In this document: in pieces, positions 23,701-36,416 of the stretch
How positions within the stretch are numbered: position 1 is the first letter of the stretch
How the letters are laid out: each line of letters starts with the position of its first letter
NCBI RefSeq assembly: GCF_020283565.1
Contig: NC_060064.1
Coordinates: 21,286,337-21,350,336, forward strand
Reading direction: 5' to 3'
DNA length: 64,000 bases
From: Trifolium pratense
Lineage: Eukaryota; Streptophyta; Magnoliopsida; Fabales; Fabaceae
Position numbers and translations under genes: made by a program
The notes under the pieces: model-generated
The model's database searches: none
What the model saw: the letters and a program-made list of their open reading frames with translations, nothing else
What the model was told of the DNA's origin: nothing

Positions 23701-24505
23701 AGTTTCCCAGCAAAAATACATTCTAGATTTATTGAAAGAAACAGGAATGAGTGGATGTCGACCAGCAGATACTCCCATGGATCCTAATGCAAAACTTTGG
23801 GAAGAAGGTAGTGTTCCTGTTGATACTGGAAGGTACCAGAGATTGGTTGGGAAACTGATTTATTTGTCACACACTAGACCTGACATTGCTTTCTCGGTTA
23901 GTGTAGTAAGTCAGTTTATGCATTCTCCTTTTGAGGAACATCTTGAGGCAGTCTATAGGATACTGCGATATTTGAAAGCAAATCCTGGAAAGGGATTATT
24001 TTTTAAGAAGACTAATGAAAGAAATGTGTCTATCTTTACCGATGCTGATTGGGCAGGTTCAGTCACTGACAGAAGATCAACCTCCGGATATTGTACCTAT
24101 GTTTGGGGTAATCTTGTGACATGGAGGAGCAAGAAACAAGGAGTTGTAGCAAGAAGTAGTGCAGAAGCTGAGTTTAGAGCTATGGCTCAAGGTATTTGTG
24201 AAGGATTATGGATCCACAGAGTCCTAGAAGAGCTTAAGATGAAAATTGAGCTTCCATTGAAATTATACTCTGACAGTAAAGCCGCTATTAGCATAGCTCA
24301 TAACCCAGTTCAACATGACAGAACCAAGCATATTGAGATCGATCGACATTTCATAAAAGAGAAGTTAGATGCCGGAATCATATGTCTACCTTTTGTAACT
24401 TCGAGTCAGCAAACTGCAGATATCTTGACCAAAAGCTTAGCAAGACCCACCTTTGAGCATTTGATCGGCAAGTTGGGCATGATAGATATCTATGCACCAA
24501 CTTGA
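20714..24505 (+). CDS. Copia polyprotein lacking most of gag
   Basis: The frame is open from 20543, but the first ATG is at 20714, giving about 1263 aa. Domains in order: CCHC zinc knuckle (CKYCHRLGHTIFQC, 20768-20809), aspartic protease (VDSGASDHM, about 21050), GAG-pre-integrase (LWHSRLGHPSF, about 21470), integrase core (HSDVWG, FRSDNGKE, PQQNGVAERKN), reverse transcriptase (YVDDIVLTGDD, about 23550) and RNase H (TDADWAGS, SSAEAEFRA). No stop or frameshift interrupts protease to RNase H, consistent with a recent insertion. The capsid-forming part of gag is absent upstream of the zinc knuckle, so particles would need gag supplied by another element. The true start is uncertain. Confidence 0.92.
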   Translation: MTFFYSRRRSSTFKYRRECKYCHRLGHTIFQCWKLHDPPLPSNQKNKGGGEGHTFQASNSDQEHQSSSIQLSFTMEQLDRLYKILQSNTLSGSVAPKGTSALFSVSPSRAWIVDSGASDHMTGDSTLFSSYSPCTGNHKIKIADGSFSAIAGKGSVVLSPSLTLKDVLHVPNLSCSLMSVSKLAQDRNCQTNFFRTHCVFQDLNSGKMIGSAKESGGLYYFDIEPESQLPSKPISSCFESFLVLNNNNDDVMLWHSRLGHPSFRYLKHLFPELFRNKDLSLFKCEACEFAKHHRSHFPLQPYKPSKPFSVIHSDVWGPNRTSTLSHKKWFITFIDDHSRVSWVYLLKGKSDVCQAVKDFVKMVQNQFQTNIQVFRSDNGKEYFNTMLSDFFRENGIVHQSSCPNTPQQNGVAERKNRHLLEVARALLFASKVPNYLWGEAVLTAAYLINRVPSKVLNFKTPIHIFKECFPNDRVSNDLTLKIFGCTAFVHEHKNISKLEPRAIKCVFVGYSPTQKGYKCFDPKNQKMFVTMDVTFFENKPFFDTHLQGGNLNEDSSQIEDMSFFNSFQTEDMSFFNNLSLPVSQSSKTYTSAPTKNGHDFLSNPTPVMSSELGESEPTFSHEENNENLENNDNDDLIEMPQNNESYKDNRFEAGNKTWKGKVFVRKNHKESDESTSQHCHESELGDDQLPKKRKGKSISVSESRILYPDIDDPVAVRKPVRSCTKYPLSNFISYSNLSSSFSAFTSKLSSVEIPKNIQVALEVPKWREAVLEEMKALEKNKTWSVMTLPDGKKTVGCKWVFTVKYNSDGSIERYKARLVAKGFTQTYGIDYSETFAPVAKLNTVRILLSLAANLDWPLHQLDVKNAFLNGDLEEEVYMDIPPGFEDKFGSNVCKLNKSLYGLKQSPRAWFEKFTYSMKKQGYIQGQADHTLFTKFSQDGKIAVLIVYVDDIVLTGDDIVEMARVKEKLALDFEIKDLGSMRYFLGMEVARSKDGIVVSQQKYILDLLKETGMSGCRPADTPMDPNAKLWEEGSVPVDTGRYQRLVGKLIYLSHTRPDIAFSVSVVSQFMHSPFEEHLEAVYRILRYLKANPGKGLFFKKTNERNVSIFTDADWAGSVTDRRSTSGYCTYVWGNLVTWRSKKQGVVARSSAEAEFRAMAQGICEGLWIHRVLEELKMKIELPLKLYSDSKAAISIAHNPVQHDRTKHIEIDRHFIKEKLDAGIICLPFVTSSQQTADILTKSLARPTFEHLIGKLGMIDIYAPT

Positions 24506-24512
24506 GGGGGGG
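24500..24512 (+). other. Polypurine tract of copia element
   Basis: A G-rich run ending 'gaggggggg' then tg sits directly upstream of the 3' LTR and overlaps the stop codon region of the polyprotein. It would prime plus-strand DNA synthesis. Confidence 0.85.
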
Positions 24513-24660
24513 TGTTGGAAAATATTTAGTTTCCTAGTTTGTTATTTCTAGGAGATTCTAAGCTTATCTATTATTTCCTTTTATGTTTGTACTCTTCCTA
24601 TTTAAACCAGCCTTAAGCTGAGGAATAATACACAATAGTATTTACTTATTATTTTCTACA
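24513..24660 (+). repeat. 3' LTR of copia element
   Basis: 148 bp, identical to the 5' LTR except for one base by eye, and followed by TATAT at 24661. Confidence 0.93.
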
Positions 24661-24665
24661 TATAT

Positions 24666-25400
24666 GAATTAAATTTTATTCAATCATAATAATAGAAGCG
24701 ATGGATTTGTTGTGATTTAATGACCCTGAATGCGACGGAGAATTGCCACTGTGAGATGGAATACAGGATGTCCCAAACTGAATTATGGAAATTATTAGTT
24801 CTATAAATATTTCAAGTATTTGGATTCTTTGGTGACCCTAAAGAAAACGTTGTGAATGAACTAAACTCATAATTTTAAATTTGGATGCTGTCTTAAATGG
24901 TATTTTGGTATGTGAAATTTTATTCCTATAATGGATGAATCTATTGTGCTTTTATGATTCTTACTGCAATCCTAGATTGAGAATTGTCGCATGAGATAGA
25001 ACATGAGATGTCTCGATGATTTGAAATGAATCATTTATATTATTTGTTCCATGAATTTTTGAAATGTTGGTATGCCTCAATGACCCTAAAGGAAACATGA
25101 ATATTTTACTCATAATGTAAAAGTTGGATGCTGATGTAAATGAGACATTGATATGAAGTTTGATTCATAATATAAGAGATGAATTTGTTGTGCTTTTTTA
25201 TGACCTGAATTGAATGCAATTCTAAAATGTAAATTGCCACTGTAAAATGAAATATGGGATGCTTCGGTGACCCGAAACGATCCCTGAATATTATGTTCCA
25301 TGAATTTAGAAATTGTGAGATGCCTCAATGTTGTACTTCTAATATGAACATGTTCTTGAGCATTTGCTTTCTGGTTATTTTGTATATCGTCACATTTTTG
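24666..25400 (+). repeat. 'tgaccct'-type degenerate repeats upstream of ARP7 exon
   Basis: At least three diverged units contain 'aattgccactgtgagatgga', then 'gttccatgaatttttgaaat', then 'gcctcaatgaccctaaagg'. They begin near 24730, 24975 and 25210. They resemble segments of the RNL array left of the copia element and directly precede the ARP7-like exon, so they may be its expanded intron. Confidence 0.6.
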
Positions 25401-25414
25401 GTTTTATAAATTAG

Positions 25415-26800
25415 ATATTGCGCCTGTGATTGAGGGTGCTGTTCACCACATCGGTTCAAGAAGATTTGAGTTTGGAGGTACTGATCTAACTAATTTCCTG
25501 GCTCAAAAACTCGGCAAATCAAATCCGCAAGTAAATATCAGCATGTCTGATGTGGATCAAATAAAAGAGCAATATTCATGCTGTGTTGAAGATGAGTTAG
25601 CTTATCAGAAAACCCAATATTCTTGTCCTGTGGAGAAACATACGCTTCCTGATGGACAGGTCTGCTTTCCAGATTTCTATGATAGTTTGACTTGTGATAC
25701 TGACTAATTTGCTATCCGTGATTTTTATGTTATTTTTTGATTATTTGGTATTATGTTACGCAAATTAATACTGACTGCAAGAATGAGAAGGAATTTAAAA
25801 TGAAAGGGAAGGTGGGGGTGAAGAATATATAAGGAAAGAGACTAAGGCTATGTTTGGGGAGAAGCATGCTTATTTTTCATTTCTAAGTTAAAGAAATTAT
25901 AAAATGTTTCTTAACTCGATTACAAGGGTGATTGAAATATTATACGGTTATCTATCATGCCATTCTTCAATTGTTTTTAAATTCTCAAAATATATGTCTA
26001 AGATATAGACTTAGCCATGAAGTAGCTGATGTTGGTTACTTCATAACACATTCTGTTCTTAACTTTTCATGTGTAGCGATCAAAATCTTATGTTTCTGAC
26101 TTATCATACAAATTTCTTTTACCATGTTGTATGCTTTAACTAGCTTGTTTTGGGGTAGTCCGTTGCAAGTTCTCTAGAAGAAGCTCAGATTGTTAAAACT
26201 TGTATATGAACATTTCATATTCTTTTAGGAGGGGCTGTGTAAAATTATGTCCTTGAAGGGTGCTCAAGCTGGCTATTGACAGTGCTGCGTTCCCAGCAAC
26301 TTTTTTCATGCCAATCCGGCAACAGTCATCTTCTATTAACTAGACCACCTTGAAGGTTAATTGCCAAGAGCTTCTTTTTTGACATCCCATATTTCTAAAA
26401 AACCACACGTGTGTCCAGAAGTATACCTCTGGAGGGCAACAGAACTGTATTTTTTTCCGGAAGTATAATTTCGAATTTACTTTGGGGGGCGGGAAAAAGA
26501 CTCCTTATCAGGGTAAAAACTTCCAGACTTGCCAAATTTTGTTCCCTTGCCCTTGCCAGGCTTACTTGTTAACTGTGTTTTCACATTTGAATTTCTAACA
26601 ATGGATCTTCAATAATTTATGGCTTAATTTGAAGGTTGAATTTGTCTTATAGGTGATAACAATTGGGAGAGAAAGATGCACAATTGGCGAAGCTTTATTC
26701 CAGCCATGTCTGTTGGGTTTAGAAGCTCATGGCATTGTTGAACAGCTTGTCCGTGCTATGATTGGTTTGTGGTGGCACTTCTTCTATGATTGATAAACTT
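25415..26800 (+). pseudogene. ARP7: ARP7-like actin-related protein, truncated fragment
   Basis: Exon A (25415-25659, acceptor tttag-like, donor gtctgc) encodes (D)IAPVIEGAVHHIGSRRFEF, GGTDLTNFLAQKLGK, MSDVDQIKEQY and ends HTLPDGQ. Exon B starts at 26653 after 'cttatag' and continues in phase as VITIGRERCTIGEALFQP, GLEAHGIVEQLVRA. This order and spacing match plant ARP7, a nuclear actin-related subunit of SWI/SNF-type chromatin remodelers. After VRA the text jumps, one base out of frame, to codons for VCGGTSSM (26766-26790); the intervening roughly 15-20 residues are missing. No upstream ATP-fold exons or downstream C-terminal exons were found. It is best read as a dead partial copy, although exons A and B themselves are clean. 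Confidence 0.75.
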
Positions 26801-28215
26801 TTCATCTTTGTTAGTTATGGTTAATTTAGTATAAACTTGACGTTCGCCTTTGTTTCTAAGGATCCTGAATATAAGGGAAAATTTATAAGGATCCTGCGGA
26901 CAAAACAGCTTAACATTGGACATTTTTGGACTGATAAATATCACAGTGCGCGTTTACAAACCTGAATAGAAACTATAAGTAGTAAATTTGTAAATTTCGA
27001 TCTAGAATTATTGGTCGAAAATCCAGTGATTTCACATTGTGAATATTAGTTTTGATTGGCCAGACCAGATAAATTTGGGGACCGAAGAGGCAGGTCCGAC
27101 CCAAATTAGGATAGCCCTTTTGGGCTACATTACCTTGTTCTATAAGGCTCACCTGGCATAAAGGATAGAAGACTAATGACTACTTCTTTTAACTATACCC
27201 CACATTTTATGGTTTTCCCCAAAATACCCCCACTCACTATTTCTTTTCCCACACCTTCACATTCCATGGTACACTGTAAACTACGTGCTTATGGCACCCT
27301 TTTTCTAGAAATGTGTGAAGGGTATTTATAAAATTGTAGATCTATATGCTTAGTCTGGCCTTTGTTTTCCTTGATCTTGACATTTGTTAGGAACTTTGTC
27401 AAGGAGATAAAACCATATATGATATATCAAAGGTTTTTGATTTGTTTCTATGTATGTTTTACGCTGCAAGTGAACATAAGGTTTCTACTACTTTTTTTCT
27501 TGTGTGGTGTAAGTGCAGATATGGATGAAAGGCATCTGATTTTATCATATATCAAGGTTAGCTATTGCTATTTTAGTGTGTATAAATTTTATTATTGTAT
27601 TAATTAGAGATTAGAAGCCAAGAAATATCAAACCTGATTTCTCCAGACGTCGTGCATCCTCGAGGTCGCGTTTGCTTGGTCCCACCACCATGCCCATCCT
27701 CTTCTCCATGACTTCCCTTTCTATCCTTTTCGCACCCGACCACTACCAACCTCCGGTGTGACAAAAGGTTGTGTCCTCTCGCAATGTGAGCTTTGACCGC
27801 CGATGACAGCAATGGCTGCCCTTTTTTTGGAATTGTTCTTTCAGTAAATAGAAATGTTAGTTTAACTTGGGAGAAGATTAAATGTGAGCGAGAAGGGATT
27901 GAGAAGATGAAGGAGGGAAGAATGAGGAAGAAGGGGTTTTTAAATAAAAAATTCTAACTTCCAAAAAATATGAAAACTAAATTAAAAAATAATAATATAA
28001 ATAATTAATTTATATATGTGTGTAATGATGTGGTAGCCCACATCGTTTAAAGTGTCCACGTGTCGGTGACACATGGATTTTTGTTAGTCAATTAACCATT
28101 GACCTGACTATAGGGACTAAATGTACAAACGGTGATATTTAGAAGACTATAAAGTGCAATTTTATTTTACGGGGACTAAAAACAAATTCTAAGATTTTAG
28201 AGGGACTAAAAATAT
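26800..28215. other. Non-coding stretch after ARP7 fragment
   Basis: Low-copy-looking text, followed at 27630-27830 by a GC-richer patch with a 70-codon open frame on the minus strand that I cannot assign. From 28090 there is foldback-type text ('gggactaaaaacaaattc'). No gene is supported. Confidence 0.4.
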
Positions 28216-28218
28216 ATT

Positions 28219-29413
28219 GGGTAAATAGGGTTTTACCCCCCTGCAAAATAGGCCAGTTTTGCGTTACCCCCTGCAAATTTTTTTTTGTGATTACCCCCTG
28301 TAAAATGAAGATTCCATCATTTACCCCCCTCAGTCGACAACATGGATGTTGACTGGACAAAATTGATGACGTGGGATACATGTGTGGCTTTTCATTCATT
28401 TTTTATTAAAGTTTTTGTGCCACGTAAATAAATAACTTAATATAATTATTAATTTTTCAAAAAGAAAAAGAAATTAAAAGAAATTGTTAATAGAATTTAT
28501 TTATAAATATTCTTGTTCTTCTTCTTCTTGGTGTAATCACAAATCAAATCCCACACAATCAACAAAATCTTCTTACCCAAATTTCTCTCAAATTTCACAT
28601 CTTATTAACAATCCTAAATTATTTCTCTTCTATAATCACAACTATACGATACAAAACTAAGCCAAAGTAACAAAAAATTTAAACTTTCCAAAACTCTTCA
28701 ATTCTTGGATGAAGGTTTGAGTTATTAATTTAAGTTTAATGAATATTTTTCAGATCTACAGTTTGATGAACTTTTTTGTGTTAACAAGGAATATTTTCCG
28801 GAACTTTAGGTTTAATGAATATTTTCCAGATCTGAAAACAAAAATTAAAGGTGACGATGAAAGTTTCTGTGGGTTTCAGCGAAGGTGACGATGAATGTTT
28901 ATGTTGGTTTCGTTCAAGATGACAGGTTTAGATGATTTGGGTTTGAGTGATGAAGATTTGGATTTGAAGATGATGAATAAGTGAGTGATGAAGATTTAGG
29001 TGTTGAGTATGTTGGTGTGTTGATTGATTTTCTTTTCTTAGAGAAGGGATAACTTTTGTTGTTTTTGATTTTTTTTTGGAGAGAAGGATGAAATTATAGC
29101 AATATTGAAGAAGATGAACCTTCAACCCCAATTACTATCGTTTTTTTCTTTTTTTTTTTTTTGGTTTTTTTTAATTAAAAAAATAATAATTATACAATCA
29201 TTAATGAATTGACAATAAAAAAATAAATATAAAATGAATTCATTCCACTTGTACGTGCCACGTCATCAATTTTGTCCATACAACATCCATGTTATCGACT
29301 GAGGGGGTAAATGATGGAATCTTCATTTTACAGGGGGTAATCACAAAAAAAAAATTTGCAGGGGGTAACGCAAAACTGACCTATTTTGTAGGGGGGTAAA
29401 ACCCTATTTACCC
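28219..29413. mobile_element. Mutator-like non-autonomous foldback element, 1195 bp
   Basis: Long terminal inverted repeats (about 170-190 bp) start GGGTAAATAGGGTTTTACCC and end with the complement. They contain matched blocks 'gttaccccctgc', 'gattaccccctgtaaaatga' and 'atttacccccctcagtcgac'. Nine bases on each side, AAATATATT (28210-28218 and 29414-29422), are identical; a 9-bp duplication is the hallmark of Mutator-like elements. The internal 0.8 kb has no transposase and no recognised captured gene. The intact TSD indicates a fairly recent or well-preserved insertion. Confidence 0.85.
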
Positions 29414-29899
29414 AAATATATTTAATCCTTTATAATATTACATGTTTGATTGTTCCTTTGTCAACACTAAGCAAATTTTCCCCATCCTATGCAAATATTT
29501 TTCTACAAATTGTGGGAACAACTCTTAATATCTATCTTTGTCACATTCTATAATTCTACTGCTTTTCAGATAGGTATTTGGTGTAGAACCAACTGAAAGT
29601 GAAGTTCTATATATTTGTTCTTTTGTCTACAATCCTCTATATAGCTAATTTAGTGTGTGTGTGTGTGTAAATATTATGCTCTATTGTTGTGTGGATTTAA
29701 GATTAGAAATTAAGACATCCAAAGACCCATTTTAGTATTTAATCAGTGTGTCTGATTATGTAGACCAGTAGATGTACCTTATTACATATGATTAACAAGA
29801 GAATTGGGACTCATCCAACTTGATTCAGGGAAAATGAAAACTTGGTGAAGGGACTTGTGCAGAGATGTACTGATTGGACAAAACATGCAGGCTGCAGCT

Positions 29900-30710
29900 A
29901 CAAAGTCGGTCAATAGTGCCGGTTTAGTTTCAGATAACTGGATTTAAACCAATTTCTTTATTAAAACTGGTTTATTTTTAAAAAAATTGGTTTTAAATCA
30001 GTTTTTTTCTTTTTTTGGTAAAGAAGAACTGATTTTTATTAGTAAAGGATTTTTCTTATTTTCAAGATATTTTAATTTTATTTAAATACATTAACATTAA
30101 TTAAATTATTAAATAATTATATTAAGAAGTGGTAGCAGGGTGGCTGCCGGTGGTGGTGGATGGCGGTGATCGGTAGCTTTTCCGGTAACATGTTGCGGTG
30201 GTCCGACGGTCCACGGCGGCGCTCCGGTGGCCATTGGGCGGAGCTCTGGCCGGAGGCATTTTAATATTTTTAATTAATATAATTAGCTTAATTTATTATT
30301 TTTATTAATGATAAATTTATCTATTTTAAATAAAAATTGTTAAAGATGTGAGTTGAACCCATGCCCTTTAGTTTGGAATAACAACTATATGCCGCTAGAC
30401 CAAATAGTTTCATTTGTTATTATTTTATATTTTTGTATGTCTGTTAAACTGTTTTTTTATATTCTATTTTAAATTAATTGAAAAAATAATTTTGATTAAA
30501 AACTTGTAGAAAGTTTATTTTTGTTAAAGAATTTAAAAAGTGGATCATAAATTTGAACTAGAACTGGTTTTAAACTGAACTATAATTGGTTTTTAAAAGT
30601 GGTTCAGTTTGAAACCATATCAAATGGTCCGGTTTAAAATATGGTTCAATGTAGTTTGAATTACAATTTGGTCCAGTGAACTGTATTTTTGAACACCCAC
30701 CCCAAATATT
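29900..30710. mobile_element. Possible hAT-like foldback element with internal GC-rich patch
   Basis: The left part has 'aactggatttaaaccaat' and 'actggtttatttttaaa'. The right part has 'ggttttaaactgaactat', 'ggttcagtttgaaacc' and ends 'ttgaacacccacccc'. The arms are imperfect complements. Between them lies a short GC-rich block (30128-30262). Exact ends and a target duplication could not be fixed. Confidence 0.45.
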
Positions 30711-31015
30711 ACTTTGTTCCTTGATTTTTGTAAGGGATAAGATATCTTGATTACCCTAAAGTAAACTAACATTAGGTGCTTTTGCAATTATAAATATGTA
30801 CAAAGTAATAAATAAAATTTTAAATATTAATGGTGACTCAATATATTAGAGATGTGGTTTGCATCATGCATAAAATTTTATTTGTCGAGTGTTCTAAGTT
30901 TTCTTTATCATGACAACAAGTATCATGTATGATTATGTGATCATTTTACTCCTTTCAGGCATACATAAACCAAAGGACTTGTTAAATTACTCTCAAGAAG
31001 TCTGCAATTATTTTT

Positions 31016-31455
31016 TAGGTTAAACGTAGTTTTGGTCCCCCTATTTTGTTTTACGAAATTTTGTTCCTCCTATTTTACAATGAAGAGAAAGAACACACAC
31101 TCTTAAATTAATTTTAATTTCTTAGTTTATGTTTTTAATTTAAGAAATAATAAAATATGATTTAAATGATAAATAATTAAATTAAATATGATATGGCAAC
31201 CTCATAAGCATATATCACGTACCATTTCATTTAAATAATGTGTCATGCCATAAAAATTGAATAATAAATGAAACTGGTGTACCAAATGTTTGCAATTTTT
31301 AATATAGGAGACCAAAATTGCGCAAAAAATAAAATAAATGGGATCCAATTTGTTCATTTTCAAAATAGGGGGACCAAAATTGCACAAAACAATAGAGGGA
31401 TTAAAATTGCGCATTTTATAAAATAGAGAGATGGAAACTATATTTAAGCCCTTAT
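31016..31455. mobile_element. Foldback element with 'tttggtccccctattttg' arms
   Basis: The left arm 'gtagttttggtccccctatt' is mirrored near 31362-31446 by 'aaatagggggaccaaaattg' and 'gagagatggaaactatattt'. The interior is AT-rich without coding sequence. Typical legume foldback MITE; target duplication unclear. Confidence 0.55.
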
Positions 31456-31692
31456 TTTATACAATTTTTTTTGGAATCTTGTTAAGTTGTTATGTTAATT
31501 GGTAAGTATTAATTGTCTAGTATATTCTTAATTAATATCTGTCCATTAAAAAGTATTAATTTATAAGTTTTTTTTTTGATAAGCATATTAATTTATAAGA
31601 TAAATTTAATATGATTTTGTGTTACAAACCACAAAAAAGTAAAAATTACTATAAAAGAAATGTAAGAAAAATGACCATTTTTTTTTTATTTA

Positions 31693-32420
31693 AAAAAAGG
31701 AAAATGCTAATATGCACGACACACAATGCTCGTGCAAATCCGACGACAGGTTCAAATCTTAAATTCTATTTTTTTTGCTTCCCAAATTAACCCTTATTTC
31801 CCAAATTAAACCCTTTTGTCCTTTTAACATAAGTAAATGTTTTGTAATCTCGCGTCGTTTTCAGCGGCATGCATCTCCGCCTCCATGGGTGGTGGATGTG
31901 TCACCTCCAATTGATGCCTCTGCCTGCCTTCTTCCTTCACTTGTTGTCGGTATCGACGACGCTTCACTGCTTCGTTCTCCACCAACCGTCTCGTCACAGC
32001 GCAGCGCCTCTTGATCTTGGATTTTTGAGAAATCATGTGAATTACCAATTTAAACTGTGGCGCTGAATACAACAACAGTGATGGTAAAGACATGATGGCG
32101 ACGGAAACAACAACGATAGAGGCAAACAACAAAGTAAGAGAAATTTTGTTTAGACACATGATTAACAGAGTGATGAGCAGTGGTGTTGAGAAATTTTTGG
32201 GCTTGTAGAAGTGGTGGTGGTAAGATCAATCATTTGGAGGGAGTTAGAGTGCATTTAGTGCTGTGACTGTGAAAGTAAGAGACTGTCTAAGAGGAGAAGA
32301 AAGAGATTGTCGGTTGCATTTTGTATAGATAAAAAATACTACAATTAATAATTAATAAAGGAAATTAGGTGTGTTTTAAATTTTAATGCAGTCGTGCATT
32401 GTCGTGCAGGAACCTTGTCG
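31693..32420. mobile_element. Possible TIR element with coding-like interior
   Basis: The left boundary has 'tgcacgacacacaatgctcg' and the right has 'gtcgtgcattgtcgtgcagg', imperfect complements about 700 bp apart. The GC-richer centre is open for 111 codons on the minus strand (31824-32159) and overlaps plus-strand frames, but no domain is recognised. It could be a Pack-MULE-like element carrying host sequence; tentative. Confidence 0.4.
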
Positions 32421-32570
32421 TTCCATATAGCAATACTGTTAAAAAAAACATAATCCCTAAACATGTTTATATCGATTTCCCTCCCCCCTTATTTTTTTTC
32501 CAGCTTTTCCTCTTCACTAATATAATAATTGACCAGTGCCATGTACGGATTAGTGTTCACTAATAAAAAG

Positions 32571-33056
32571 TTAAATATGTTTTTCTTCCTTTAAATATCA
32601 CAAATATTATTTTTAGTCTCTATAAAAATATTCAACAACTTTTGGTCTCTAAAGTATTTTTTGTCATGATTTTTGGTTCATACTTTTCAGTCAACTCGTG
32701 CATATTATTCAATTTTTTTTTTGTGTTCATGTTTAATACATTATAGAAATATCTGTTACCAAAGTTTAATTTTTATTTTTAACAAGAGAAGAATTAAATA
32801 TGAATTTTTAGTTTTTTGCGGATAAAAATTCATCTTATGTTAAAAATTTATAAATATATGGAAGATGTTATGATAATATTATAAATATGAATATAAAATA
32901 CCATTTAAAAATGTGAAAGTACACAAGAGTTTGATTAAGAGTAGGATCAAAAGTTGTGATAGAAAATATTTGAGGGACCAAAAGTTGCCTAAAATTTTGA
33001 TAGAGATTAAAAACAAAATTCAAGATATTTATTGGGACTAAAAACTTATTTAACAA
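32571..33056. mobile_element. Foldback element, 'tttttagtctctataaa' arms
   Basis: The left end 'taaatatgtttttcttcctt' with 'ttttagtctctataaaaata' is mirrored on the right by 'gattaaaaacaaaattcaag' and 'gggactaaaaacttatttaa'. AT-rich interior, no coding. It lies about 450 bp upstream of the MAP kinase start codon. Confidence 0.55.
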
Positions 33057-33511
33057 ATGATTTTTATAGTGTTACATAATTTTGTGTAAATTTTTTTTTT
33101 CATGCACTAAAATCAAAACAAGACGTAATTGCTGTACCGTTTTCATATTTAAGAAAAAAAAATAAAAATCATAGAAATGTTGAGAGATTTCCAAAACCTC
33201 AGTCAAAATTCAGAAATAGCATGAGCATTATTCCCGTCTTGATAAGAAAACAAGAGGTTAAAAGCAAGGGTCAAAAAAGTGGCACATCTTCTTGGGTTCA
33301 CACAAGCTTTTCTTCTAATTTCAATGTTCACATCATAAGCATGCTGACTTATAACACAAACAAACAAACACACACCTTGACCTTTCTCTCTCCTTCACCG
33401 CGTACAATCCTTGACCCAAGCCAAATGTTAAAACACTTTTACTACTCCTAATCACACGTAAGTAACTTCACAAACCATTTTTGGATTTTGAATTTTCATT
33501 CAAAGAAAGAC

Positions 33512-36029
<2,518 letters not shown>

Positions 36030-36416
36030 GATTTTGTACTTTACATTCTATCTGTATAGTTAAATATTTTATGACTGATTTACAATACTACTGGCAAATT
36101 AGTCTCCACTAAAATATGAAAAATTATTGGATATATTGAGCCCTTTTTTTTGCCAAATAATATTGACATTCTCTTCTCACCACTTTTATTGTTTTGCTTC
36201 TTTAGAATGAATCTGTATTAGATAATCACATGACTTTAAAAAGTTGATAAATATTTAGCTTTAAATCTTACATCATCATCAAGCCATCAAGTTCCATAGA
36301 CTAGTAGAGAAAGAAAAAAACTGTTTGATTACACTATAATTTGAAACACCATTCACTTATCAACTTTCAGAAATACTTATGAGAAAGATCATTACTAAAA
36401 AAGTAACCTACATAGA

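Larger units (their letters stand above)
20303..24660 (+). mobile_element. Young Ty1/copia LTR retrotransposon, gag-deficient
   Basis: Two 148-bp LTRs (20303-20450 and 24513-24660) begin TGTTGG and end CTACA and differ by one substitution that I could see. The insertion has a perfect TATAT duplication. A primer-binding site matching initiator tRNA-Met ('tggtatcgagagc') starts at 20451, and the polypurine tract 'gaggggggg' lies just before the 3' LTR. The gene order protease-integrase-reverse transcriptase-RNase H identifies Ty1/copia. At 4358 bp it is short because most of gag is missing. The insertion splits the RNL/ARP7 repeat region, so it postdates that array. Confidence 0.95.

Noticed and set aside
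28928..29131. 67-codon His/Thr-rich minus-strand frame
   Set aside because: Lies within the Mutator-like foldback, is made of simple repeats, and has no recognisable domain.
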